Source: Favolaschia claudopus (Eukaryota > Basidiomycota > Agaricomycetes > Agaricales > Mycenaceae). Taken from it: a stretch of 64,000 bases of DNA. Location of the stretch: the NCBI GenBank assembly GCA_037176885.1, contig JAWWNJ010000112.1, positions 744,001-808,000 of the forward strand. Direction: 5' to 3'. Positions 1 to 12,796 of the stretch are shown here, in pieces. Below the pieces are notes generated by a model that saw only the letters and a list, made by a program, of their open reading frames with translations, ran no database searches and had not been told where the DNA came from. The first letter of the stretch is position 1, and each line of letters starts with the position of its first letter. The position numbers and the translations under genes were made by a program.

Positions 1-855
1 AGATTTTGTGAGTTGCGGCAAAAATAAGTCTCCTTGCATCTAGTTCTGCATCCTGATATTGTTTGAAGGGCAATGTTTCATACGGCAAGTGAACCTGAAT
101 CTCAATTCAACGTCAATTAAATGTGCACTGAAGCGATGCCCGCGCTCCATCCGGGATTTGGTACCATATTTCCTATTCAACATTTCTTTTGCTGATATCT
201 CGGCAGCGATTCCAACTGAACCTAACGGAGGTAACCATACCATTGGTTTTACCAAGGCTGCAGCGAGCAAGGAAGCTCATATGCAAACCCTTCGCGTCAC
301 CAAAGCTCTTGCACACACTGGTCTTCGAGCCCTCAGAGACGCCGAATTCTTCAAACAGGCAAGCAACGCCCACAACTCAATAGCATTGTTGGACCTGATA
401 GTTATGATTGTGACAGGTCAAAGAATCTTTCAAGCTCTGAGAACAATGTTTTGTCGATACACTTGATGTGTTCATGAATATGGTACAATTCAGTTAATGC
501 ATCGTCCGAAATACCCGCAAAACATGCCGTTCCCATGGGCTTCAGGTTGAGATCTAGGTTCCCCGGAACTTTCCGTTGGGATTGCGGTAAGTGTGGGAGA
601 TTTTGTTTGAATGATATCCTATGCCCTTCCATTTCCCATTCATACGAGCTTCCAATGATCGCCTTGTCAAGGCACTATGCCACTATTCCAAGAAGCAGGG
701 GAACAACAGTCTCGCTTGTTGAAATAAAATTCACCAAGCCGCGTCAATCGGTGCGTCTCACTTGCGATACAAAGATACATATGTAATTAACGCAACAAAA
801 ATCAAGCTCATTAAGGATATCCAGATATGTCTATGGGTGTTCGTTAGCCCGCTCC
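1..855. other. No supported gene
   Basis: Only short open frames are visible on both strands, the longest being 135 codons at 59-466 (+). I recognise no domain and can build no convincing spliced model. The stretch may hold the 3' end or UTR of a gene lying to the left, or intergenic DNA downstream of the DnaJ-like gene. Confidence 0.4.
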
Positions 856-2937
856 TAGTGAGCTGGCGGCGCGGCTTTCTCATTCTCCGCCTTCTCTTTC
901 TCCAATTTCTCCTGATCCTGCCGAATCATCTGCTCCCGCCGCGCCTTCGCGGCTCGCGTCGATGTTTGTTTAGACTTTGGAAGTGCTGCTTCCGCGACCA
1001 TTCTGACATGGTTTTGGTGGTAATGAAGGAATCTATGGGCGAAACTCTCACCTTTCTAACTCCCGTCGCTCCTCGTCGGATTCGTCTGGAACTGTGGACT
1101 TGAAGATGGCACCGGTTATGAGCAAAGCCTTCGCTCTGTTATACAGCACGACATCTGAGGCTTCAGGGTCCTTCAGCACATTGTCGACCACCTGAAGACA
1201 AGATGAGATCTCGGAGGGTATTACATCGAATCTCTCACCCCTCGTAAGACCTGGACGACCTCTAACCGTGCACCCCTCCACGAAGCTAGCATGATCTGGA
1301 ACCATGATGCGCATTAGAACGAGGACGAGGAGGGATCATACCTTGCCTGTTACATCCATTTCAAGGGCTCGCAATTCCTCTTCACCGAGTTCCCCTTTGG
1401 CTTGTTGCCTCTCCATTTCCTGTTCGACTGATCAGTGTGGAGTACGAACAGAAAATTTGGAAAACGCACAAGCATGAGATCTCGTACACTCAGCCTGGCA
1501 CATGCTTGAATCAGCTGAGACTTGATCACCATAATTCAATGGGACGCACGCGCTGCCGATCACACCGAACACGTCCTTGACCAAATCTGTTTTCTCTTTC
1601 AGCCGCGAAAAAAATCCTGGTCTGTGCGTCATGAGTCTCTTGTGATCAAATATGTGGGTGATACGTACATGCCCAACATTTTCTTTGACTTCATAAATGA
1701 ACTCGCTTTCATCATGTACACGTTTCCAATCGCATGCAAAAGCTGAACGCGGCTGCCTTGAGACGGGCTGATCAAAAGGCAACAAGCGACGCACCTCAAC
1801 CCCAAAACTTTCCAGTTTGAGATCATCTGCTTCTCGCTTCATCTTCTTCTCGAAGGCTTGGGTCTCAGGGTCGTCTTTGTCTCCGGGATTCTTGGCTTCA
1901 ACGAAGGGTCGTAGCCGCTCAATCATTTTGGTGGTGAGCATGGCTACTCGGGCTTCCATAACCTTCTGGCGCTCTTTATCCTGTTCACGGAGTTTTTCTT
2001 TCTGCTCCTGCGTCATTTTGTTGCGCTTTCTGTCTTTCGCGTTGGGCGGCGAGGGTGAGTCTGCTTCTGAATGCATAGTAATGCTTGCCGGGGTCGATGT
2101 TGGTGTGGACACATTCTGATTAGCTGGAGGTGATGTTGGGGGAGTAGTTGGACCGTTTGCAGGTGTAGCTGGGCCGGATGACAGTGGGGTGCGATTCGCA
2201 GCGCCGATTGGGGTCGACGCCCCTTCATTCATAGCTTTCTCCATCTCAGCCCTCTCTTCGTCAGTCATCATCGTTGATGCCGTCGCAGTCATATCTTTCA
2301 TGATGGAGATTTCCCCAATCTGGAAAAAACACAGCGTCCAGCATTGTAGCGCGAAAATGATGGGGAAACGCACATAATCCACAAAACGTTCTCCACCGAA
2401 AACGTTTGCAAAGAATCCGGCGGCATCTTCCATGTTCATCGTACCCTCTTTGTCCACCATCGATTTTCCATGCTTGTCGTAGGTTGCTCGGTCATTCTTT
2501 TATGGGTCCATGATGTCAGAGAAAGTTGGACGCTGAAAGCTCGGCACTCACAGGATTCGATAGAACTTGATACGCTTTACTGGTGAACGGTGAATTTGGG
2601 CGATACTATATGCGAGTCGGCCGACCTTATGTCCTTGAACTAACTAGCCTTCAGTAATTTCGAGAAGCAATTTAGGTTTGGCACACAAACCTTCTCTTCT
2701 GCATCTGCCGACTTGTTCTTGTCGGGATGATACTGAGAGGGAGTATCAGCTACAGGTGCACGTATTTTCAGGCATCGAACGGATTACACCTTCATCGCCT
2801 GCCTCCGGTACGCCTTCTTGAGTTCAGTATCATCTGCGTCCACAGCTACGCCAAGCTTGGGTAATTCTGGTCAGAGTCAGCGATTATGGTGGGTCGATAC
2901 ACACTAAATCATAGTATTCTGTTTCGACCGGCGCCAT
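856..2937 (-). CDS. DnaJ-X domain co-chaperone (Caj1/Djp1-like)
   Basis: Type II J-domain protein that would stimulate Hsp70 ATPase activity. Exon 1 starts at the ATG at 2935-2937 and encodes about 11 residues ending YYDL; after an intron the next exon continues with LGV, giving the classic YYDLLGV start of a J domain. The HPDK signature follows in a further exon (about 2700-2735). The long exon at 1432-2460 holds a Ser/Thr/Pro linker (residues like TPTSTPAS) and then a Lys/Glu-rich helix starting the DnaJ-X domain. The 3' exons carry VVDNVLKD and NRAKALLITGAIFKS, strongly DnaJ-X-like, and a charged helical tail ending AAPPAH. Caj1 and Djp1 of yeast have this layout; Djp1 acts in peroxisomal import. 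Exon borders other than the first are approximate. Confidence 0.85.
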
Positions 2938-3163
2938 GGGTGGTCGAGAGGGTGTTAGTTGTGAAAAGACAAAAGACGCGGATCGAACGCGCAGAAGAAG
3001 AGAAACAAAATAGGCAAGATGGCGGTGTCAATCGCAATCACGTCAGCGGCATCTTGACAACACCTCTTGCCGAAGCACGGAAAGTAGGTTCAGGTAACGG
3101 ATTGACATAGGTTTACAGTACATTTACAGCAGGAATATCAACAAAAAAGGAACAAAGAAAAGT

Positions 3164-5135
3164 TCAGAAGTCGCTGACAAGTTCTGCCAAGTTGGCCTTT
3201 TTCCATCGCGCTTCTGTGACCAAAAATGCGTCCGGCAGGTCGAAATCTGGCTTCTGGCAAACCATATGTGCAAGAGCCTTTGCCGACAAGTATGCGTGAA
3301 CCATGCCTTCGCCAGTGAACCCGGCACAAATCCATTCCCCGGCTGGCGAAGCGAATGTTGTGCTCGACTTTTCTTCCGAAATTGATTTCTTCGTCAGAGG
3401 GGCTTGTCGGCGAGTGATCTTCTCAGGTAGTCTACCAACCCAAGGTACACCATCCGCCGAGACACCCAGAATACCGGTCCACAGTTTCTTGATCCGACCA
3501 GCTTCGATTTCTTCACTAGGATCGCGCCTGCTCTGCAGGTCTCTCCCCTCAGCACCCCACCCCCCAAAATACTGACTGAGGGCCCCACCAAGATATGCCG
3601 CAGTGGCCATATCCCAGCTGCTATCGTCGGCGACCCCAATGTCCTTGAGTACACCCCCGCCACTTAATTCACCGCGAGCAAGACCGCCTCCGAACATGAA
3701 TTCAGCGGCCGTTGGATCATAATAAGCAGGACTCGGCGGGGGTTGCTGCGTCAAATAGTCGTAAATGCCGTCTCCATGCATAACCCAACTGCGTGTTCCC
3801 AACCAAGAAGATTTAGGGGGTATAGCTGGCTCGGTCAGTGTTAGCACGGAGTCGTTCGGATTGGCTTGTGGTGTTGTCTTCACTGGTCGCTGAAGAATCG
3901 CTTGTCCGAGGCCAACGCCTGGTCGCTGTGCACTCATATGGCCACGGGCCGGTACAACTCGTTTCCGCATTTGAGGCAAAAGGTGCGAGACCCTAAAGTA
4001 TCTCAAAAACATAGAATCTGTTATAAAGATCGAACTTACCACGCGTTGGTCGCATGAATGACGTGCCGCGCTCGCACTGTTCCTCTGCTCGTCGACACGG
4101 TATAGAATGAGTGATCACCTTCAGAGGTGACAGAAAGGCAGGGAGTCCGAGTAAATAAGTGGAAGCTGTGATAATGTGGACATGAGCGATGAAACGACAT
4201 GGAACAAGCACAGACTTCTTTGGATGCCTCTCAAGAAGTCGGGACAGTACACCAGTTACAAGACGATAGGGATGGACCGCACCAGCTGTAGTAGATATAG
4301 CCCCCACCGCTCTTGGTGAGAGTTGCAATAACTGCGAGCGCCACGCGATCACTGAACTGCGACGTTAGGGATGTACAGATAGGTACCTTGACACAGTCCT
4401 CCACATTCACGATCCTCCACATTTTGCGTTGTTCAGAAAGATCATGAAGGTACAGATCCAGATTCTCCAGCGCCGCATCGAAAGTCTCTTGGTCGAAAAA
4501 GACGTCAAATGTCTCGACTTCCCGACACTGGCTGTCCTCGAGAATGTCTTCCTCTTCGCATACATGTATGAGCGCTACGCACGAATTCCGACATCAGTAA
4601 CCGCATTCAGTATGAGGTAGAAGATCGGCTACCAGAAAGATGAGCCAATCTGAATTCAATTACTCTTTTGGCCATTTCGGGACCAAGTCTCTTCCTCACT
4701 ACAGGGTAGTCGTGATAAAGCACCGGAGTGATATGGCCTCCATTCCTGCGAGCAGGTTAGAAGGCATAGAAATTTGATCAACAACAAAGACGAAAAAACA
4801 CACCGTCCTGTCGCTCCTGAGCAGGTATCGCGAGCTTCGAGCATCACGACTTGCGGGACATTCTCCGATTCCTGCTTGAAACCCAGCACGGTTCGCGCAA
4901 ACGCTGTCCCCGCAATACCACTGCCAATGATGACTATATCAGCATAAGCTGGAAGCGCGTCTGAACTTCCATGTTGCGCTAAAGGCGAGGGAGGGATTGC
5001 CCAATACGGAACTGAAGGGTTCGGTACAGGAATCCCAGGAGATTGTTCAATACGCTTGTTGAGTTCGTCGTATACCGCAACGATCCCACGGAAAGACCTC
5101 AAAGCCAAACGAAAACGCGAGAGAGTGCCGCCCAT
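3164..5135 (-). CDS. FAD-dependent oxidoreductase, DAO family
   Basis: Flavin-linked oxidase or dehydrogenase of the D-amino-acid oxidase / glycine oxidase fold, acting on an unknown amine or amino acid. The first exon (4656-5135) has the dinucleotide-binding motif IIGSGIAGTAFA near residue 70, followed by the second-strand acidic residue in MLEARDTCSGATG. A middle exon near 4330 encodes LSPRAVGAISTTAGAVHPYRLV, a typical DAO substrate-domain segment. The last exon (3164 to about 3950) has GVSADGVPWVGRLPE and WICAGFTGEGMVHAYLSAKALA, matching the C-terminal FAD-binding block (GHGMV-type) of the family. At least four introns interrupt it. No signal peptide is evident. The gene runs tandem to its neighbours on the minus strand with about 230 bp to the DnaJ gene start. 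Internal exon borders were not fully resolved. Confidence 0.8.
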
Positions 5136-5462
5136 CGTTGTTCGGAGAGCAGGTCAAGTTCAAATTGTCATGCCTAGATATCCGGCAGTGCCGCGTCACC
5201 GAAATTTCAGACTCTCGCGGAACTTCGAGATAACATTATTAGCTTGAGCTTGGCCCGTGTGGAAGCGTCAACGTGAAAGGAAGGAAACAACCTGATCCCC
5301 CCAGATTTTTGCCGCCCAGAAATAAGCGCTCCGCATGGTTGTGGACTGAGTCTTGAGGGGATGCCGTAAATTCCATTCAACCTTACTTGAAGTTAGAGTT
5401 GTATGACACCAAACCACACGAAAACAATGACATGCGGCGTTCATTTCGCTTTAACCTACACC

Positions 5463-7425
5463 CTACTTGAACCTAGTTAAGATATTACGAAGAGGAACCG
5501 GCATCCGAGTTTTCTGCGTCTGAGTCTGCGCCTCACTGGCACTGGCAATCCCAGCAGCCATAGTAGACCCACGTCTCAGTACATTTTCGTTGAGAGTCCA
5601 CCGCGCCTTATTAGGCGTCTGTGCAGCGCGGGGAGGCTCGCTTGAAACGCTCGGTTTATTCTCCTTCTCCTTCGAGCCATTCAAGTTGGCAGAAGAGAAC
5701 ACACGGCTAAGAGAGTGCCGGTTGGTTGGCACAGGTTTTCTAGGCGAGCTTTTCGCAGATGGCTTTGTAGTAGGTCGCGGGTTAGACGGTTCCGCGTTAT
5801 GTGATGCAGCCGTTTTCGCCTGTTTGAGAGTACGAGTGAATGTGGATGTAGGTTTGGGAGCCGGAGACCGATAAAGAGGGGCGGGGATGGTAGGGCGCAC
5901 TGTGTGGGACTGAGGTCTAGGAGGAAGCGGTCGCTTGCTGGGAAGAGTAGACGGGAGTGATCGACGGGGGCGCGGGTCCACGACGGGTGCATCCTCAGGC
6001 GGCTCTGCCCTCTCATTAGGCAAGGAAGCAAAGCGAACACTTTTGGAACTCTTCAAAATGCTCCGTACGCTTCTTGGCTGCACTGGGCAGGGCGGGAGGG
6101 GAGTCGACGGAGGAGGTGTCAAAGGTGAGGGACTCCGTGTGTGCGATTTGACCGGGAGGAGACTATCTTTGAGCGACTCTGCGGCGTAATCGACCATGTC
6201 CGGTCGAAGAGGCTTTTTGACAAATTCCGAGTCGAAAGGTTGCGGCTGGTACGCATCCAGGAACCCGTCTGCGAATGCCCATTCATCATCTTCGCCGTCT
6301 GCCTCAACTTGCTGTCCAGGGTCAAGCGGAACACACTGCGATCTCAAACTGGTGACCATTTGGTGTAGATCCATAGAGGGACGATTAGGATGTGATGCAA
6401 ATTCAAACTGGGGAGAATAGGTTGAAGGGGAGCCTAGGAATGCAGTCGGCATGCTGGGGTATTCGTTTGCGGTAGACGACGGCTTGAGTGACAATGGAGG
6501 TAGCATCTTCTTTCCTCGGCGGGCCGCTAATGCAAGAGGAGCATTCGCATTCGGCACCAGATTCCCAGATGATTCCAGCGAGACAGGTAGCGAGAAATGA
6601 GAATTCGAAACAATCAGGGAAGGCGGCGGCGGCAAGTTCGCGGGACGTTCCGCAATTTTCGGTGCGTCTTGCCCTTTGAAGAACGAGTTTAGGTTTCGAA
6701 GCTCGGATATCATATCTGCGACACCAGGCTCCATTGACGAGGACGAGGCCTGGAGGGACATACGAGTGGGTCTGCCGCCAGAGTTCAGGATGATTTCGCG
6801 TTCAAACACCAGTGCGTTTCGATTGAGGGATTTACGAGAGGCATTCGGACGACAAGTAACTGGTGGGATTGGAACCGTTGGCTCTATGGGCTCAGGCGTG
6901 GTTCTGCGTCTTGCGGAAGCCATTTTCGTTTTGAATACGTGTGGACTGTAGAGCGAGCCTTCCGACTTCCAAGCAGCAGGTTCAGCGTTGTCGATACCAC
7001 CCCACGGATTATGATCTTCGGAATCGACGGCGACACCATTCTGTGTAAATTTGCTGTTAGCGAGCCCACAAAATTCGAAACAAGCAAACACTTACGAGCC
7101 ACGTCTCGACGAGTAGCTTTTCCTTGAGCATGGTGCGGAGTCGCGGAGGGGTGGGTGAGGTAAGAGTAGCTCTACCGCGGTTGACATGGCGCACAGAGGA
7201 GCGGCGAGACATGGTGGGACCGTCTTGATGTCCGATAATAGTAGCGAGCGGTACCATGCAGCCTGCGGGAAGGGGTGGGGTAGATGAATTGGACGAAGAG
7301 AGCGAAGAGAGTGTGAGGGATTCAGAGAGTAGTGGATCTTGGTTGAGATGAAGGCTGAGACGCAGGGAAGCGGCGGACGCGCCGGAAGGTAGGACTGAGC
7401 GAGATGGAGCGGAGGAGAAAGTCAT
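5463..7425 (-). CDS. Ser/Pro-rich low-complexity protein of unknown function
   Basis: A 635-residue protein from two exons, 7096-7425 and 5463-7040, joined in frame across a canonical GTAAGT...CAG intron (7041-7095). Nearly the whole sequence is Ser-, Pro- and Arg-rich and predicted disordered, with repeated Pro tracts such as LTPPPSTPLPPCP and several basic clusters (KMASARRRT, SSPRKPV). No enzymatic domain, signal peptide or membrane segment is visible. The most ordered part is around the intron (KEKLLVETWLNGVAV...DNPWGG region), which may be a short conserved fungal motif. It could be a cytoskeletal or nuclear scaffold, but nothing in the sequence decides this. Its start lies about 210 bp from the divergent MYND gene, so the two may share a promoter. 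Confidence 0.75.
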
Positions 7426-7638
7426 GGCGAGGACAAAGGAGTGAAGATACTATGCAATAGTGGCCCAGACTGACGGTAGCTTGCAAAGCGCGTCTTCCAG
7501 AAAAGGCAATCGATCAAACGCTTTGACGCGTCTCAAAATACAATAGAATAGAAGGTGCAGCTTGTTCTCATTCGTCTACCACTCTATTCCCCCGACCAGC
7601 AAGACGCGCAAATTTCTGGTACTAAAAGAACAACAGAC

Positions 7639-9319
7639 ATGGGGTATATCGGCAAAGAAGAAACCAATTTAGACTACCAGATCCGCATAAGTAGCAAACG
7701 AGGAATGGGAACGAATCAAGAACGACGAAGCGCCGCGTTTTTCGATTTGTCCACCTCCCGGGAAAGCTCATTGCAACGTCTGTAGGTCGACGGAAAATGT
7801 TGGTAGTTTCAATGACCGAACTTTGGACGAGCTGCTCAACCACCGGAATAGCCCAAGCTTTGTTCAGTGTGCAAGCTGGTGTATTTTTGCTCGCCGGAAT
7901 GCTTCAAGAAAGCTTGGAAGGTCCACAAACTTGTCTGCCCCGGGCTCCAGGTACATTGACACTCCAGTTTCCGATGATCGCGATAATCATTAGATTGGAC
8001 CACAGCGGGACGCAGAAGTGATCCCATTATACAATGAAGTTCTCAACCAATTCCCATGGACAGACATAGGATACAACGATGTGGGCTTTTTCTCGGAGCT
8101 CTTTGTTTTGGCCCGGTTCGGTCTGCTTGGAACAAGTCGTCAGAAAGTAGGGTACTGGGCAGCATACCCAAGAGCTCAGACTTCAACAGAACTGCTGGAC
8201 GCGCCATGAAACAGGTTGAGTGAGGAACAAGGATGGCAGTTGGCCAAAAAGTTCATCCCCACACTGGCATTGCAGAACTCGGACAAATGCCCGAGTTTCC
8301 CTCCGAAGTTTGAGAGCAATTGGACCTCGTATTACGAGTGGCGCGGGCTACCAATCGAGTCTCCAGCGGCTATGCTTCTGCATTGGCCGTTGTCCGTGTA
8401 CGCATGCCTGAAAGAGCTCGATCTGGGGCCCCAAATCGCCACCGGTCCACGACAGAAGTTGACCGTGTTCTACGTGGGTGCTCGGGTATGGTGCATATGC
8501 AGTCTTGTGTTCCTATTTCACTCATGAGTATTCCCCCTAGGAGGAAGTACATTACATACCGGTGTAAGTGGATATCATTTTGCCCTCTGAACACAGATTG
8601 ATCTAGAAGTGATTAGCTTTGGAGAGCTTGCATTGCTCTACCCAAACGCCGACTTGGATCTTGTCATGTTCGGAGAGACAACGAAGCAGAGCGTAGAGCG
8701 AGCGAAAGCTCGTGGACTCGCAAAAGCGGATCGGCCGTGTGTATTCGAATACACGGCACCCGAAGCCTGCGGGGCCGGTACAGTCCGCGTCTTCATTGAT
8801 TCAAATCCGTCGTATACGTACTACCGTCCGTCTCGCGAGCGTTCTGAGCACCCAGATGCGATTGTTGGCTTGAACGCAGGACTTGGGTCATACGTATCTT
8901 GGCAGCACGTCCTCTTGGGCTCGATGGAATTCGACATCCCATTCGCCATAACTGACTATGCCTTGGCCTGCCTCATCAACTCGGAGACCACGATGAATGT
9001 GTTGTACTAGGCGCTGACATCGACATTGCCCACTCCAAAGGGCGAGATGATTGCTGTACAAGTACGTTTATCGGTTCCGTCCACGTGAAGTTAAGACTGA
9101 TATTGTCGAAAGGCAACCATGAAGAAAGTCTTGAAAGAATCACAAATCGCAGACGTCGAGAAAGTGGCCACAGCGCTCAAACGAGAACGTCCTGGAAAGC
9201 TGAACATGTTCATGCAGCCGATAAGCAAACGGATGGACTTGTCGAGAATCTGCCCTGGGTCCCGGAATGCATGTATCCAGGTATTGACTCCCGGAAAGCG
9301 ACGAGATAGTCTGGTATGA
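7639..9319 (+). CDS. MYND zinc finger protein with MSS51-type C-terminal domain
   Basis: The N-terminal MYND finger is assembled from two exons: CNVC (about 7771-7782) and, after a 53-nt intron (7799-7851, donor GTTGGT), CSVC, YFCSPEC and WKVHKLVC. This gives the full C4-C2HC MYND pattern. The rest resembles the C-terminal domain of Mss51-like proteins (translational regulation or assembly of mitochondrial Cox1 in yeast; fungal paralogues largely uncharacterised), including VGLNAGLGSYVSWQ and the closing NACIQVLTPG block. An in-frame TGA at 8207 is removed by a good intron (donor in GGGTACTG, acceptor GAAACAG). A second in-frame TAG at 9008-9010 is discussed in the findings. The exact start is uncertain: the ATG at 7639 is the only one nearby, but its splice into the MYND frame is ambiguous. 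Confidence 0.7.
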
Positions 9320-9764
9320 TAGTGTACATGGTAGTTGAGATCAAAAGCCGAATAAAAGTTTACGTGATCCGACAGAACTTTGCTTTCGCTCTCAGCCAAC
9401 TCAGCGCTCAATTTTCTGGTGCTCCGTCCTCCTCTCCCTCCTTCCTTCTTGCTTCCTACCACAACTTGGAATTGGATCTGAAAGAGACATCGTAGGGATT
9501 CGTGAGTGGGCGTCCAATCGTTTTATGAAGGATGAGAATATTCGAGACATTTGCACGTCAGTCGGACGAGTCGGCGCTTGCGCTGTTCATGGAGGACGTT
9601 AACCACGCATTTACTGACCTTTTTCGCGTTATCGGACCCCTTTCTCTTGTGCTAACCGCGTTTTCAGTACCTTCCTGGTGAACCGCAGCAGCTCGGCCCA
9701 GCCAAGATGTCTGTCCTTCAAATTTTTTTCTAATCAAACTTCACTGAATACCAGATTCCAGTAC

Positions 9765-12690
9765 ATGTCTTCCGGGATAACTGGGGAAGCACGCACTCCA
9801 TTAACGTCTTCCCCAGTAGTCAATGGAGGATCCAACGTCCCTCTCGTTCCAACCAACACCGTTACAACCGCCACCGGTCTAACTGTCCGGACGCGAATTG
9901 ATCCCGTCCTCACCGTCGATGATGTCGTGCGACAACTCTGCATAAACCTTAAGGTTAAAGACTCGCCGTCGAATTATGCTTTACGGGATGAGGCGGACGA
10001 GTTGGTCACTAATGATAATCTGAGGCGGAAGATCAAGACCAAGGTCAATCTCAAGTGCGTTCCTTGTCTCTGCTTTTTTAGCTGTTGGTGAGGTTTCACG
10101 CTGCTCAGACTTGTGAACGCACCTGCGCGCGAAGCAAGAGAGACTGCAGAAAAGTTGAAACTCCGGGACGATGCGACTACCCTCAAGATGACTCTGTTCA
10201 CTTTACAGAAATACATAAGAGTACGTTGCGAAGCTGTTCACCTCCGACGGATTCTCAATGCACATCTAGGAGGAACAATTCGCGCAATCGTTCATCAACT
10301 GTTCAGGACTGACCGACTTGATTGATATTATTTTTGGCGCGCACGGCAACACGCTCGCTGTTCGTATTTCTTGAACATCTGCTCTTGGCTTCACGGACTC
10401 AACGCGTCTCTAGTATGCGTTAACAGCCATGCAGAATTTGATGGAATTGGACTATGGCTGGTCAACTCTAGACGACGCCTTCATTTTTCAAGTGGTCCAA
10501 ATCCTATCTTCGCCCCAATCCCTCATCAACGTCTGCCGTCCCGCCACGGCAATCCTCAAGAAATTAGTAGAGGCCGATCCGACGAGTGCACCAGGAACTC
10601 AGCTGGCTGCAAGTTCCAGTCGGGGCCCACCGATACTTCCCCCAGATTCCGTCTACCGATACGGATTCTCTGTCGTGTTTGAACAGATGCGAAAGGGGGT
10701 TGGGTTTCTGGAGACTGTCATCAGTCGACTGGGAAGCGCTGACACGGCAATGGCTCAGCATAGGTGCGTACTCGAATTTAATTTATTGCTCGTAAAATTG
10801 AAATGCTACAACAGTATGATGCTGATCAATTCCCTGCTCTCTCATGCAAGTGATACTCGGTGGGAAGAGTTCATCGCAGAACTGGAAAAACTCAACGTAC
10901 GAAAGGCTGTTGTGGTAAGGCGAATTTCTTCCAAGTTTTCGATGTCTCATGTCTTCGTAGAGATTGATGTCGTCCCACACAATCGAGGATCTAACATCAT
11001 CCATTCTCGACTTCCAAGCCAATTTCATACGAGTGACCTATCGCAAGAAGACGACGCTCATCGAGGAAACGGAACCCTCTCACGCTGCTATTCTCCAGGC
11101 GATCTGGACTAACAGCAAGTTGACTGAGTCGGTCGATGAGACTGGACAGCTTCTCAGATGGAGGTTGCTAGGATTCGATACCGAGAACCTCGAGCAGGAG
11201 TTCAATGACGTTGGGGTGCTCGGTTTGGAATGTCTGGTACGTTCTTTAATTGCGTGCTAATCTGTTGTTTCAACGTTGACTACAGAGTAAATTCATCGAT
11301 ATGGATCCGGATTTCCCGAAGGTCAGTTCTACAATACATACACTGCATACTGAAAGCGTTGTCGGATAAAGATTATCCAAGAGCAGCTTAGCAGGCCCCC
11401 AGCACGAAGGTGCCCTGTTGCTAAAGCGTCTAATGAGGTTGTTGAAATGTTATCGGAACATTGGGCAATTTTTGCTCCAGGATGTCCGTCTGCCACTAGT
11501 TGCACTGGTTCCGTGCCGTGTGCTAATATCTGTCTCCCTAGATTCAACGTCAACCACCTTCCAACCCTTCTTCCTCGACTTTTACAAAGTTCATTCACTT
11601 GCAACCCACTTTTTCATCCGAATGTGGGGCGATAGCGGCGCCGCCTCTGGTGACTTCTCCCGCGTTTCTGCTCTCGTTCGTAGCCAGTATGCCTCTTCCC
11701 TTTTCCGTTCGTTTCATTCAGAAAGTAATTTCTTGTCCCAGAGCCAAAGTCGCGCTACGCAGCGAAAATGTCCGGCCTTGGCATGAGGTTGAGCACGACT
11801 TTACTGAGTGCGAATACCGGCGCGTTCGGGAGAGGCAAATGAAAGAGCTCGAGCAGGACGATGACCTACTGAGCAAAGTTCCGGTTAGGTTGGCGTTTTT
11901 TTTTTCCTTTTTCAATAGTTGCTCATCAAAATCTCAGGAATCTGCGAGCCAAGTTGTACAAAGAGTCCTTCGAATTTGTACGGCAGCAACGGATACAATG
12001 TTTGATGCAAGGCGCATGGTTCGTCAACGCTCTTCCTCCGAATTCAACTGGGTCTAGAGACTCGACGCGGCGACCAAGTCGACCTTGGCGGTTCATGCGA
12101 TTGGTGAGGGATAATGGCGGTTACTTTCAGTGTGTCGTGTCGCTCACGATAACGCTGTAGGATCCCGGGCTCAAATACCTTCACTATGTAGACAGTGCTT
12201 TGAAATTCGCTGTCCGAAGTGGTCTAGAAGATTTGCCTGATCGGATTGAGGTGGCTGCCATCAGCGAGATAGCCACTGGCACATGTGCAGCCCCTCCTCA
12301 TGTCTTACGCGACCAGAGCGACCTGCCGCCTACCTTCCCTCCAGTAGCATCACCGTTGTCGTTTTCCTTGCTCAGTGCGCATGAAGGTTCGCTAGCGGAT
12401 CAAATTGCACCCGACCAGTCTCGTTGGGCGGACTGGACGGATGGGCTGAACATGCTTCGGCGAGACGGAGGACATGTCTCGTCCAAAGAAACGGCTGGTT
12501 TCGTGCAGGCTTTGACGGAGATTGGCCTGAAAATCAAGCTCCTTGGTCAGTCGGGTCAATGTTTATTATTTTTCGTCAAACGCTCATGCTTGCCCCAGAT
12601 TTGTCTGGCGAGATGGTGGAACTTCCCAGTGGACTGATTGCTGGGCCGCCTCCGTCCAATACAGATTTCTTCTTCTCGGATTTAATGTGA
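9765..12690 (+). CDS. ELMO/CED-12 domain protein
   Basis: Fungal homologue of ELMO/CED-12, in animals the partner of DOCK proteins in a bipartite Rac GEF controlling actin and polarity. About ten exons join into one frame. An N-terminal region (VDDVVRQLCINL, YALRDE) is followed by an armadillo-like helical segment (GLTDLIDIIF, ALTAMQNLMELDYGW), then the ELMO core (MDPDFPK, FDTENLEQEF) near residues 330-420. A C-terminal PH-like part precedes the end SNTDFFFSDLM. Introns are short with clear GT-AG ends; the last joins KLL to DLSGEM in phase 1. An upstream in-frame ATG at 9678 is an alternative start; the ATG at 9765 (MSSGITGE) is preferred because upstream codons look non-coding. The gene is convergent with GRC3, with 106 bp between the ends. 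Confidence 0.82.
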
Positions 12691-12796
12691 GCTCGTATAC
12701 TCATGTAACTGTTATCTGTACAATCATCTGTGGACCACTGTATTCGTATCAAATGGCTGCACTAATGGAAACCTGCCCTTTTTTTCATGTACAGAA

